A DNA stretch of 64,000 nucleotides, from contig NZ_RJVI01000001.1 in NCBI RefSeq assembly GCF_003751635.1, positions 1,094,726-1,158,725 on the forward strand, in the 5' to 3' direction. The stretch's first letter is position 1; each line of letters begins with the position of its first letter. Below are positions 19,981 through 27,870 of the stretch, one piece after another. Below the pieces are notes generated by a model. That model worked only from the letters and a program-made list of their open reading frames with translations. It did no database searches and had not been told where the DNA came from. This DNA is from Inmirania thermothiophila. GTDB taxonomy: Bacteria > Pseudomonadota > Gammaproteobacteria > DSM-100275. The position numbers and the translations under genes are program-made.

Positions 19981-21391
19981 TCCCGGCGACCTTGACCTCG
20001 AGGTACTCCTCGATGCCCTCGGGGCCGCCCTCGCGCCCGAGGCCGCTGTCCTTCATGCCGCCGAAGGGGGCGGCGGCGGCGGTGGGGTTGACGTCGTTGA
20101 CGCCGATGATGCCGAAGTCGAGGCCCTCCACCGTCCGCCAGGCGCGGGCGAGGTCACGGGTGTAGACGTAGGCGGCGAGGCCGTAGTCGGTGTCGTTGGC
20201 GAGCGCCACCGCCTCCGCCGGGTCGTCGAAGGGGATCACCGGGGCCACGGGGCCGAAGGTCTCCTCGCGGTAGACGGTCATCTCCGGGGTGACGTCGGCG
20301 AGCACCGTGGGGGCGTAGAAGAAGCCGCCCTCGAGCCCCTCCGGGCGGTGCCCGCCGCAGACCAGGCGCGCTCCCTTGCCCACGGCGTCGGCCACCTGCC
20401 GCTCCACCTTGGCCAGCGCCGCCGCGTCCACCAGCGGCCCCATGCCGACCCCCTCCTCGAGGCCGTGGCCGACGCGGATGCGGGCGGCGCGGGCGGCGAA
20501 GGTCTCGAGGAAGGTCCCGTAGAGGGGGCGCTGGACGTAGATGCGGTTGGGGCTGATGCAGGCCTGGCCGGCGTTGAGGAACTTCAGGGCCGCGAGCCCC
20601 TTGGCCGCGTGCACCGGGTCGGCGTCGGCGAAGACCAGCGCCGGGGCATGGCCGCCGAGCTCCATGGAGATGCGCTTGAGGTGGCGCGCGGCGCGTTCGG
20701 CGAGCCGCCGTCCCACCTCGGTGGAGCCGGTGAAGGTGATCTTGGCCACGCGCGGGTCGGCCGTGAGCACCTCGCCCACGGGCGCCGGGTCGGCGGTGGT
20801 GACGAGGTTGGCCACCCCCGGCGGCAGCCCCGCCTCGTGCAGGACCTCGAAGACGGCGCGGGCGCACAGCGGGGTCTGCTCGGCCGGCTTGAGGACCGCG
20901 GTGCAGCCGGCGGCGAGCGCCGGGCCGAGCTTGCGCGTGAGCATGGAGACGGGGTAGTTCCACGGCGTGATCGCCGCGACCACCCCCACCGGCTGCCGCA
21001 GGAGGAGGAAGCGCTGGTCGCGCCGCGCCGAGGGGATGGTGCGGCCGTAGACGCGCTTCGCCTCCTCGGCGTACCACGCGAGGAAGTCGGCGGCGTAGCG
21101 CACCTCGGCCAGCGCCGCCTTGAGGGGCTTGCCCTGCTCCCGGCTCATGAGGCGGGCGATGGCCTCGGCCCGCGCGAGCATCCCGGCGTGGGCGCGCTGC
21201 AGGAGGGCGGCGCGCTCGTAGGCGCTCGTCTCCCGCCACGCCGGGAAGGCCTCGGCCGCCGCCGCCACCGCGCGCTCGGCGTCCTGCGCGTCGCCGTTCG
21301 GGACCTCCCCGAGCCGCTCCCCGGTGGCCGGATCGTGGGAGGGGAAGCGCCGCCCCGAGGCGGCCTCGCACCATTCGCCCGCGATGTACAT
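19970..21391 (-). CDS. gabD: Succinate-semialdehyde dehydrogenase-like aldehyde dehydrogenase
   Basis: NAD(P)-dependent aldehyde dehydrogenase of 473 residues with strong resemblance to GabD along its length: ITPWNYPVSMLTRKLGP, general base E244 in MELGGHAP, nucleophile C278 in NAGQACISPN (34 apart), NDTDYGLAAYVYTRD and the C-terminal PFGGMKDSGLGREGG. It would oxidise succinic semialdehyde to succinate. ATG 21391 has GGAGGAGGG upstream. An inverted repeat overlaps its promoter (21411-21455), so it is probably repressor-controlled. With the transhydrogenase it completes 4-hydroxybutyrate to succinate. Substrate preference is inferred. Confidence 0.85.
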   Translation of the reverse strand: MYIAGEWCEAASGRRFPSHDPATGERLGEVPNGDAQDAERAVAAAAEAFPAWRETSAYERAALLQRAHAGMLARAEAIARLMSREQGKPLKAALAEVRYAADFLAWYAEEAKRVYGRTIPSARRDQRFLLLRQPVGVVAAITPWNYPVSMLTRKLGPALAAGCTAVLKPAEQTPLCARAVFEVLHEAGLPPGVANLVTTADPAPVGEVLTADPRVAKITFTGSTEVGRRLAERAARHLKRISMELGGHAPALVFADADPVHAAKGLAALKFLNAGQACISPNRIYVQRPLYGTFLETFAARAARIRVGHGLEEGVGMGPLVDAAALAKVERQVADAVGKGARLVCGGHRPEGLEGGFFYAPTVLADVTPEMTVYREETFGPVAPVIPFDDPAEAVALANDTDYGLAAYVYTRDLARAWRTVEGLDFGIIGVNDVNPTAAAAPFGGMKDSGLGREGGPEGIEEYLEVKVAGISL

Positions 21392-21410
21392 GGCGCCCTC
21401 CTCCTGCGGA

Positions 21411-21455
21411 ATGTTCGATGGCCGAACATCATAGCCGGGGCGGAGGCCGCCGCAA
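21411..21455 (-). promoter_or_regulatory. Promoter with overlapping operator for the semialdehyde dehydrogenase gene
   Basis: On the minus strand TTGCGG (21455-21450), a 16-base spacer and TATGAT (21433-21428) form a promoter. The perfect inverted repeat ATGTTCG (21411-21417), N5, CGAACAT (21423-21429) overlaps the -10 box and start point, a position typical of a repressor such as a TetR- or GntR-type protein. No regulator gene is adjacent. Confidence 0.6.
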
Positions 21456-21513
21456 GCGGCGCCGCGCGGGAGCATGGGCCAGAATGGGGGCAGCGCAGCG
21501 GGCGGAGGGCGTC

Positions 21514-22575
21514 ATGGCGAAGCAGATGGAAGCGAGGGGCGCGGCGGCGAAGCTGGGGTTGCCCCCCGGCAGCGCCGTGCATGTGGGGGCGGTGAGCGAT
21601 CCCACACGGGTGGTGGTGACCAGCTGGGGGGAGGGTCCCCCGCAGCGGCGCATCCTCGCGCCCGAGGAGGCCCCGCCGGCGCCTGCTCCGGGGCGGCTGG
21701 TGTGGGTGGACGTGGCGGGGCTCGCCGATGCGGCGCGGGTGCGCGCCCTGGCCGTGGGGTACGGCCTCGACGCCCTGCTCGTCGAGGACATCCTTCATAC
21801 CGGCCAGCGCACCCGGGTCGACGCCGAGGGGACGGGACTGTTCATGATCCTGCGCCTGCCGCGCACGGGCGACGACCCGCTGGATCTCGCCGACGAGCAG
21901 ATCGCCGTCTTCCTCGCCGAGGGGGTGGTCCTGACCTTCCGGGAGCACGACGACGAGGGCCTCTTCGCCCCGCTCGAGCGCCGATTCGGCCGGCGCGGCC
22001 ATGCCCCGTCCGGGGCCGACGTCCTCGGCCATGCCGTCGCCGACCTCGTGGTCGATCACGTCTTTCTGGTCCTGGAGCGGCTGGCGGATGTGGAGGAGGA
22101 GTTGGAGGCGCTGGTGCTGGAGCGGCCCGAGGCCTTGCCGAGGGCCGCCTTGCACCGGCTGCGGCAGGGCCTGCTGCTGGTGCGGCGGGGGATCGCCCCG
22201 CTGCGCGGCGAGCTCGCCGAGCTCGTGCGCGAGGGCCATCCCCTGCTCGGCCGCCAGGCCCGGCACTACCTCCGCGACCTTCTCGACCACGTCCTGCGTG
22301 CGGTGGAGGAGGCCGAGGCCATGCGCGAGACCGCGGCGGGGCTCACGGACGCCTATCTCGCCGCCCTCGGCCAGCGCACCAACGAGGTGATGAAGCTGCT
22401 GTCGCTGGTGGCCACGGTGTTCCTTCCGCTCACCTTCCTCGCCGGCGTCTATGGCATGAACTTCGAGCACATGCCCGAGCTGCACTGGCGCTGGGCCTAC
22501 CCCGCCGTCTGGCTGGTGTTCGTGGCGGTGGCGGCGGGGCTGGTGTGGTGGTTCCGCCGCCGCGGGTGGCTTTGA
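21514..22575 (+). CDS. CorA-family divalent cation transporter
   Basis: Pentameric Mg2+/Co2+ (or Zn2+) channel-type transporter. The 353-residue product has a large cytoplasmic N-terminal domain (1-285) and two C-terminal membrane helices; the first ends in the hallmark pore motif YGMNF near residue 315, and the second is rich in V and W before a basic tail. ATG 21514 is preceded by GGAGGG; the frame is open further upstream but those starts lack ribosome sites. It converges on the transporter gene at 22589 with a 13-bp gap. The GMN-loop sequence continues EHMPEL, common in CorA/ZntB-like proteins, so the exact ion is open. Confidence 0.9.
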   Translation: MAKQMEARGAAAKLGLPPGSAVHVGAVSDPTRVVVTSWGEGPPQRRILAPEEAPPAPAPGRLVWVDVAGLADAARVRALAVGYGLDALLVEDILHTGQRTRVDAEGTGLFMILRLPRTGDDPLDLADEQIAVFLAEGVVLTFREHDDEGLFAPLERRFGRRGHAPSGADVLGHAVADLVVDHVFLVLERLADVEEELEALVLERPEALPRAALHRLRQGLLLVRRGIAPLRGELAELVREGHPLLGRQARHYLRDLLDHVLRAVEEAEAMRETAAGLTDAYLAALGQRTNEVMKLLSLVATVFLPLTFLAGVYGMNFEHMPELHWRWAYPAVWLVFVAVAAGLVWWFRRRGWL

Positions 22576-22588
22576 GCCGGCGGCGGCC

Positions 22589-23809
22589 TCAGCGCAGGAA
22601 GGCCCAGTAGAGGAGGAGCTGGAGGAGGGTCAGGGGCGCCCCGGCACGCACGAAGTCGCGCTGGCGCAGGCGCTGCCCGGCGCGGGCGGCGCGCTGGACG
22701 ATGATGACGTTGCTGGCGGCGCCGAGAAAGAGCAGGTTGCCGGCGACGGTGCTTCCGGCGGCGAGGGCGAGGAGGGTCTCGGTGCCGGCCCCGTGCAGCA
22801 GCGGCAGGTAGAGGGCCACGAGGGGGACGTTGGAAAGGACCTGGCTCAGGCCTGCGGAGACGGCGAGGACTGCGGCCGGGGTGCGCGCGGGGCCGGCGAT
22901 GGCCTCCACGCCCGCGCGCACGAGCGGGCTGCGCCAGGCCGCGGCGACGACGATGAAGAGGCAGGCGAAGAAGAGGAGGGTGTGCCAGTCGATGCCCCGG
23001 ATCAGCTCGCGCCGGCGGGGGGAGGCGAGGAGGGGGGCGGCGGCGACGAGGGCCATGGCTCCGAGGGGCAGCGGCGCGGCGAGGCCGCTGGCCGCAAGGG
23101 CGATGCGGCCGAGCACGAGGACGACCAGGATGGCCATGGAGAAGGCCGCGAGGAGGGCGAGGCGCCGGTCGGAGACGACCACCGGCCGCAGGGTGAGGGG
23201 GCCGGTCCGGAAGTCGCCGGGGAAGGCGAGCCTCAGCACCAGCCAGGCAAGCAGCAGTGCCAGCAGCGTCGCCGGGCCGAGGCCGGCGAGGAAGGCGAGG
23301 AAGGGCTGGGGCAGGGCCGCCTGCGTGGCGATGAGCAGGTTCTGGGGGTTGCCGATGGGGCTCATGACAGAGCCGGTGGTGATGCCGTAGGCGAGGGCGA
23401 GCAGCAGGAGGCGTGGCGGCAGCCGGTGCTCGCGGGCGAGGTGCAGGGCCAGCGGGGTGCCTACCACCGCCAGGGTGTCGTTCATGAGCAGGGCCGAGGC
23501 GACACCGCTGGTGAGGACGACCCCGAGGACGAGGCCGTCGGCGCTGCGCGTGCGGGCGAGGAGGGCGTGAGCGCCCGCCTGCAGCAGGCCGCTCCGTGCG
23601 AGTCCCTCCCCGATCAGGAACATGCCGGCGAGGAAGGCGATCACCTCGAGGTCGATGGCGCGCAGGGCCTGGGCCGGCCCGATGGCGCCGGTGAGGACCG
23701 CGGCCGCGGCGCCAGCGGCCATGACCTGCCAGATGGCAAGGCGCAGGGGCCCCAGCCGGCGCAGCAGGACGAGGCCGAAGGTGGCGACGAGGACGGCGAG
23801 GCCGGCCAT
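22589..23809 (-). CDS. ArsB/NhaD-type (ion transporter superfamily) membrane permease
   Basis: Polytopic inner-membrane transporter of 406 residues with about 11-12 hydrophobic segments. It has the internal-repeat signatures of the ion transporter superfamily: MSPIGNPQN near 155-165 and LSNVPLVALYLPLL in the second half. ATG 23809 lies two bases after the GNAT stop and has GGGGACC upstream, so translation is probably coupled. The gene is last in the kamA / ATP-grasp / GNAT operon, which suggests it moves the operon's product or a precursor, or balances Na+/H+; the substrate cannot be read from sequence. Arsenite export is not supported by any ars neighbour. Confidence 0.8.
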   Translation of the reverse strand: MAGLAVLVATFGLVLLRRLGPLRLAIWQVMAAGAAAAVLTGAIGPAQALRAIDLEVIAFLAGMFLIGEGLARSGLLQAGAHALLARTRSADGLVLGVVLTSGVASALLMNDTLAVVGTPLALHLAREHRLPPRLLLLALAYGITTGSVMSPIGNPQNLLIATQAALPQPFLAFLAGLGPATLLALLLAWLVLRLAFPGDFRTGPLTLRPVVVSDRRLALLAAFSMAILVVLVLGRIALAASGLAAPLPLGAMALVAAAPLLASPRRRELIRGIDWHTLLFFACLFIVVAAAWRSPLVRAGVEAIAGPARTPAAVLAVSAGLSQVLSNVPLVALYLPLLHGAGTETLLALAAGSTVAGNLLFLGAASNVIIVQRAARAGQRLRQRDFVRAGAPLTLLQLLLYWAFLR

Positions 23810-23811
23810 GC

Positions 23812-24378
23812 TCAGGTCCCGAGGTCGCGGCAGTAGATCGCCTTGCCGTCGCCCTCGGCGTAGAAGTCGGCGAGGGTCGCCGCGCGCCGGTAGCCGTGGC
23901 GCCGGTAGAAGGCCCGCGTGGGTCCGTAGGCGGGCTGGGTCGAGGTCTCGACGTAGATCCTCCTGCCGCCGTCGGCCCGCACCGCCTCCTCCACCCTCCG
24001 CAGGAGGGTGGTTCCGATGCCTCGGCGCTGGTGGCGGGGGTCGACTGCGATCCAGTAGAGGTCGTGGCGGCCGTCGGTGGCGGGGATGGGGCCGTGGCAC
24101 GCGAACCCCACCGGCGTGCCGGCGGCCTCGGCGACCAGGAAGCGGTAGTCGCTGGCCGGCCCGCGGGTGAGCCGGTCCCGCATAAGCTCGGCGGCGACCG
24201 CGAGCTCCGCCTCCCGGAAGCGGCCGGTGCGCGCCAGCAGGTCGAGGAGCAGGGGGATGTCCTCCGGCAGCAGCTCCGGACGCACGGTCACCGCGCCGGC
24301 ATGTTCGGTGGTGCGGCGCGCCTGCCTCCTGCCGCGGGCGGGGGTGGCGTCGCTGCGAAGCGGGTGCTTGCGGGACAT
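23812..24378 (-). CDS. GNAT-family N-acetyltransferase
   Basis: Acetyl-CoA-dependent acyltransferase of 188 residues. The GNAT core runs from about residue 30 to 185, with the acetyl-CoA loop VDPRHQRRGIGTTLL (R-R-G-I-G) near 120-134 and a C-terminal AFYRRHGYR strand. The first 28 residues are basic. ATG 24378 is 14 bp after the upstream ATP-grasp stop, without a strong ribosome site. By position it resembles AblB, which acetylates beta-lysine in methanogens alongside lysine 2,3-aminomutase AblA, but I cannot show orthology. An alternative is acetylation of a beta-lysine-containing conjugate made by the two ligases. Confidence 0.85.
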   Translation of the reverse strand: MSRKHPLRSDATPARGRRQARRTTEHAGAVTVRPELLPEDIPLLLDLLARTGRFREAELAVAAELMRDRLTRGPASDYRFLVAEAAGTPVGFACHGPIPATDGRHDLYWIAVDPRHQRRGIGTTLLRRVEEAVRADGGRRIYVETSTQPAYGPTRAFYRRHGYRRAATLADFYAEGDGKAIYCRDLGT

Positions 24379-24392
24379 GGTCGGCGACGCCT

Positions 24393-25415
24393 TCAGCGCC
24401 CGGCGGCGGCCGCAGCGCGGCCTGTGAGGCTTACGCCGGCGCTGGCGAGGATGTGCGCGATCAGCCCCTCGTAGGTGAGGCCCGCATGAGCCGCGCATGC
24501 CGCCATGCCGGCGTCCGGCGCGAGGCCGGGGTTGGGATTGACGTCGATGACCCAGCAGCGCCCGCTGCCGTCCACACGCAGGTCGATGCGGGCGTAGCCG
24601 CGCAGGCCGAACAGCGTCCAGCAGCCGCGGGCGAGGTCTGCGGCGCGGGCGATCAGCGCCGGCTCCGCCTGCGGGTCGACGAAACGGCGCGGGGTGGCGA
24701 GGTCGGCCGGCGAGCCCGGCCGCCACTTCGCCTCGTAGCCGACGATGCGGGGGCAGCCCGGCGGGAGCCCCTCGAAGCCGATCTCGGCGACGGCCAGCAC
24801 CCTCGCCCCCCCGCCGCCGTCATCGAGGAGCGCGACATTGAGTTCGCGGCCTTCCACGTAGCGCTCGGCGAACCACTCGCCGCCGTACGCCGCCGTCATC
24901 CGCCCGATCCGACGTCGGGCCGAGTCGAGGTCCGGGCAGAGCGCTTCCGCGTCCAGGCCGCGGGAGGCGTGATCCCATGCCGACTTGACGATCCACGGCC
25001 CGCCGCCCCCCGACGTCCCATGCCCCGGATCCCGGTCGGGGGTGGGAAGCCCGGCGGCGTGCAGGAGGCGTTTGACCGTGGGCTTGTGGGCACAGGCGAG
25101 CAGGGCCGCCGGGGGCGCCCCCGTGATGGGCAGGCCGCAGCCGGCGGCGACGAGGGCGGCCACCGGCGCCAGGGCGTCCTGGCCGCAGAGATCGTCGACG
25201 AGGTTGAAGACGGCATCGACCGTGGCCGCTCGCAGGCGGGCGGCGGTGGCGGCGAGATCGAGATCCGCCACCACCGGTACCGGCTCGGCACCGAGGTGGC
25301 GCAGCGCCGCTGCGACGGCCTCCCGCTGGACCAGCGTGTCCACCTGGTCCGGGGGGGCGTCCGCGGCCACCGCCCCGTGGAGAAGCGCCACGCGTGTGCA
25401 CGCCGACGCCGTCAT
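24393..25415 (-). CDS. ATP-grasp ligase of the D-Ala-D-Ala ligase superfamily (second copy)
   Basis: ATP-dependent carboxylate-amine ligase of 340 residues. It keeps the ATP-grasp layout: N-terminal preATP-grasp domain with VFNLVDDLCGQDAL, adenine-side lysines (HKPTVKRLL, WIVKSAWDHASRG), and the Mg-binding end RIDLRVDG...VIDVNPNPGLAP, where the usual Glu of the EIN/EVN motif is Asp. The ATG overlaps the stop of the first ligase (ATGA). It is clearly a paralogue of that ligase rather than a housekeeping Ddl, and sits in the kamA operon. I infer that it joins an amino acid, perhaps beta-lysine, to another group; the product is unknown. Confidence 0.82.
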   Translation of the reverse strand: MTASACTRVALLHGAVAADAPPDQVDTLVQREAVAAALRHLGAEPVPVVADLDLAATAARLRAATVDAVFNLVDDLCGQDALAPVAALVAAGCGLPITGAPPAALLACAHKPTVKRLLHAAGLPTPDRDPGHGTSGGGGPWIVKSAWDHASRGLDAEALCPDLDSARRRIGRMTAAYGGEWFAERYVEGRELNVALLDDGGGGARVLAVAEIGFEGLPPGCPRIVGYEAKWRPGSPADLATPRRFVDPQAEPALIARAADLARGCWTLFGLRGYARIDLRVDGSGRCWVIDVNPNPGLAPDAGMAACAAHAGLTYEGLIAHILASAGVSLTGRAAAAAGR

Positions 25416-26413
25416 GCCTCGGCCGCGAGGTCGTGCCGGCCGAGCCTGGCCGAGGCACTGGCGAGGATCTCCGCGATCAGCTCGCGGTAGCCCATGCCGC
25501 GCAGCGAGGCCAGGATCGCGAGATCGGAGCGCGTCGGGTGGAGCCCGGCCAGGGGGTTGATCTCGAGGAAGCATGGTCGGCCCTCGGCATCGAGGCGCAG
25601 GTCCACGCGGGAGGCGTCGCGGCAGCCGAGGACGCGGTGGACGGCAAGCGCGATCTCGGCCGCGGCGGTGGCGTCGGCGTCGTCGACGAGCCGGTAGCGG
25701 ACCCGTTCCTCGTAGTGCTCCTTGGTCTCGAAGCCGTAGATCCCGCCGTCACGGGGGTCCCGCAGCAGCACCTCCATCACGCCCAGCACCCGTGCGTACG
25801 GTCCGGTGCCGAGGATCCCCACGGTGAACTCGCGACCGGGCAGGAAGCACTCCACCAGCGCGGGCTGGGCGTGGCGCACCCACACCCGCCGCACCGCCTC
25901 CTCGAGGGCCCGGGCGGACTCGACCCGGGAGGCGGTGCCGATCCCCTTGCTGGTGCCCTCGGCCACCGGCTTGACGAAGAGGGGGTAGGGGAGGGTCGCC
26001 GCCCGCGCCAGGTCCGCCTCCTCGGCGACCACGGTGAAATCGGGCGTCGGCAGGCCGGCGTCGCGCACGACGTGCTTGGCCATGCCCTTGTGGAGGGCGA
26101 CGGCGAGGGTGAGGGCGTCGGAGAACACGAACGGGATCCCCCACCCCTCGAGGAGGGCCGGCACCTGCGCCTCGCGGGCGTAGCCGCGGAGCCCCTCGGC
26201 GATGTTGAACACCAGATCCCAGCGCTCGCCGCGGGCGAGCCGAGGGACGAGGTCGTGCAGCGAGCCAATGCGCACCGGGGTGTGGCCGAGGGCCGAGACG
26301 GCCTCGGCGAGGGCGTCGATGGTCTCGGGGCGGTCGAACTCGGCCGCCTCCTCCTCGCCGAGGCCGCGTGCCAGGTGCTCGTCGCGCAGGTCGTAGGTCA
26401 GGCCGACGCGCAC
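25412..26413 (-). CDS. ATP-grasp ligase of the D-Ala-D-Ala ligase superfamily (first copy)
   Basis: ATP-grasp enzyme of 333 residues that would activate a carboxylate as acyl phosphate and couple it to an amine. Features are VFNIAEGLRGYAREAQVPALLE (the Ddl-like NxxEG motif), PLFVKPVAEGTSKGI in the ATP site, ECFLPGREFTVGILG, and the complete metal triad D...E-I-N in RVDLRLDAEG...LEINPLAG. The start is GTG 26413 with GGGGAGGGGGG upstream; it overlaps the end of kamA by 16 bp. It lacks the strongly conserved context of cell-wall ddl (no mur/fts neighbours), so a specialised peptide or amide bond is more likely. Confidence 0.83.
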   Translation of the reverse strand: MRVGLTYDLRDEHLARGLGEEEAAEFDRPETIDALAEAVSALGHTPVRIGSLHDLVPRLARGERWDLVFNIAEGLRGYAREAQVPALLEGWGIPFVFSDALTLAVALHKGMAKHVVRDAGLPTPDFTVVAEEADLARAATLPYPLFVKPVAEGTSKGIGTASRVESARALEEAVRRVWVRHAQPALVECFLPGREFTVGILGTGPYARVLGVMEVLLRDPRDGGIYGFETKEHYEERVRYRLVDDADATAAAEIALAVHRVLGCRDASRVDLRLDAEGRPCFLEINPLAGLHPTRSDLAILASLRGMGYRELIAEILASASARLGRHDLAAEA

Positions 26414-27714
26414 GTGCCCCCCTCCCCCCGGTTTTCCGGAGTCACGGGATCCGGGTAGCGGTAGACGCGCCCCTCGTAGTTGCGCAGAAGAAGCTCGTCG
26501 CCGGCGCGCCCCACCACGGGGTCGGGCTGGAGCGGGATCTTGCCGCCGCCGCCCGGTGCATCCACCACGAAGGTCGGCAACGCGTAGCCGCTGGTGTGGC
26601 CGCGCAGACCCCGGATCAGCTCGAGGCCGCGGGCCACGGGGGTGCGGAAGTGCGCGGAGCCCGCGATGGGGTCGCACTGGTACAGGTAGTAGGGACGCAC
26701 GCGCAGGCGCAGCAGGCCGTGGAAGAGCGCGCGCAGGGTCGCGACGTCGTCGTTGATGCCCTTCAGGAGCACGGTCTGGCTCCCGAGGGGGATGCCGGCG
26801 TCGGCGAGGCGCGCGCAGGCCGCGGCCACCTCGGGGGTGAGCTCGTCGGGGTGGGTGAAGTGCAGGCTCATCCACAGGGGGTGGAAGCGGCGCAAGGTCT
26901 GCACCAGGCCACGGGTGATGCGCTGGGGCAGGACCGCCGGCAGCTTGGTGCCGATGCGGATGATCTCGACGTGGGGGATCGCCCGCAGCCGAGCGAGAAT
27001 CCACCCCAGCCGCTCGTCGTCGAGGGTCAGCGGGTCGCCGCCGGAGATGAGAACGTCGCGGACCTCCCGATGGGCCTCGATGTAGGCGATGGCGGCCTCG
27101 AGATCGCTGCGGCGCAGGGCATGCTCCCCGCCGTCCCCCACCATGCGGGCCCGGGTGCAGTAGCGGCAGTAGACGCCGCAAAGGCTGGTGGCGAGGAACA
27201 GGACACGGTCCGGATAGCGGTGGACGATCCCGGGCACCGGGCTCGTGTGCTCCTCACCGAGGGGATCGGTGGCCTCGCCCGGGGTCACGACGAACTCGCA
27301 CAGCGAGGGCATCACGGCGCGGCGCAGCGGCTGGTCGGCGGCCAGGGGATCGAGCAGGCTCGCGTAGTAGGGCGTGATGCCGAGGGGGAGCGCGCCGCGG
27401 TGGCGACGGATCGCCTCGCGCTCGCTCTCGGTCAGTTGAAGGACGCGCTCCACCGCCCCCAGGCTGCGCAGGCGGTTGCGCATCTGCCAGCGCCAGTCGT
27501 TCCAGTCGCGGCGGCTCGCGCCGGGAAAGTGTCGGCGGCGGAAGGCGTCGCCGGGGCTTGTCGACGGGCGTCTCGGTGTCCGGACAGGGCGAGGGCTGGT
27601 CTGCGGGAGGGAAAGATCGGCGATGGCGGCCGGTGCCGCCTCGGCGGGGGCGACGGACAGCGGCACGCCGCCGTCTGGCGGCTCTTCCTCGAGGCTTGCG
27701 CTCTGCTCGCGCAT
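26398..27714 (-). CDS. kamA: KamA-type radical SAM aminomutase, predicted lysine 2,3-aminomutase
   Basis: Radical SAM and PLP enzyme that moves the 2-amino group of an amino acid to carbon 3. The 438-residue product has cluster cysteines C179, C183 and C186 (CGVYCRYC), SGGDPLTLDD, PYYLYQCD and the PLP lysine K392 in VVDAPGGGGK. D348 and D385 align with the two aspartates that hold the lysine epsilon-amino group in clostridial lysine 2,3-aminomutase; as I recall, glutamate 2,3-aminomutases have Lys and Asn there, so lysine is the likelier substrate. About 90 N-terminal residues are extra and low-complexity. ATG 27714 has AAAGGAG upstream. It leads a five-gene operon and is a paralogue of epmB in the same window. 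Confidence 0.88.
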   Translation of the reverse strand: MREQSASLEEEPPDGGVPLSVAPAEAAPAAIADLSLPQTSPRPVRTPRRPSTSPGDAFRRRHFPGASRRDWNDWRWQMRNRLRSLGAVERVLQLTESEREAIRRHRGALPLGITPYYASLLDPLAADQPLRRAVMPSLCEFVVTPGEATDPLGEEHTSPVPGIVHRYPDRVLFLATSLCGVYCRYCTRARMVGDGGEHALRRSDLEAAIAYIEAHREVRDVLISGGDPLTLDDERLGWILARLRAIPHVEIIRIGTKLPAVLPQRITRGLVQTLRRFHPLWMSLHFTHPDELTPEVAAACARLADAGIPLGSQTVLLKGINDDVATLRALFHGLLRLRVRPYYLYQCDPIAGSAHFRTPVARGLELIRGLRGHTSGYALPTFVVDAPGGGGKIPLQPDPVVGRAGDELLLRNYEGRVYRYPDPVTPENRGEGGTCASA

Positions 27715-27789
27715 GGGGGTCGCTCCTTTCGTCGATCGGCCGGGCCATCACGCGATGCCCGCCCCGGCCCGCGGGCACACCGGCGCGCG

Positions 27790-27817
27790 AATCTAGCACA
27801 GCGGCGGCCGCACGCAA
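27790..27817 (-). promoter_or_regulatory. Promoter of the kamA operon
   Basis: On the minus strand TTGCGT (27817-27812), a 16-base spacer and TAGATT (27795-27790) lie about 75 bp before the kamA start. No inverted repeat overlaps it. Confidence 0.5.
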
Positions 27818-27870
27818 GGGGTTTCTGCGCCGCCCCGCACGGCTCCGGAGGCACCCGTCGGGGTGTCCCG

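Noticed and set aside
25412-26413. Housekeeping D-alanine-D-alanine ligase
   Set aside because: Two paralogues in a kamA operon, without cell-wall neighbours and with altered motifs in the second copy, point to a specialised role.
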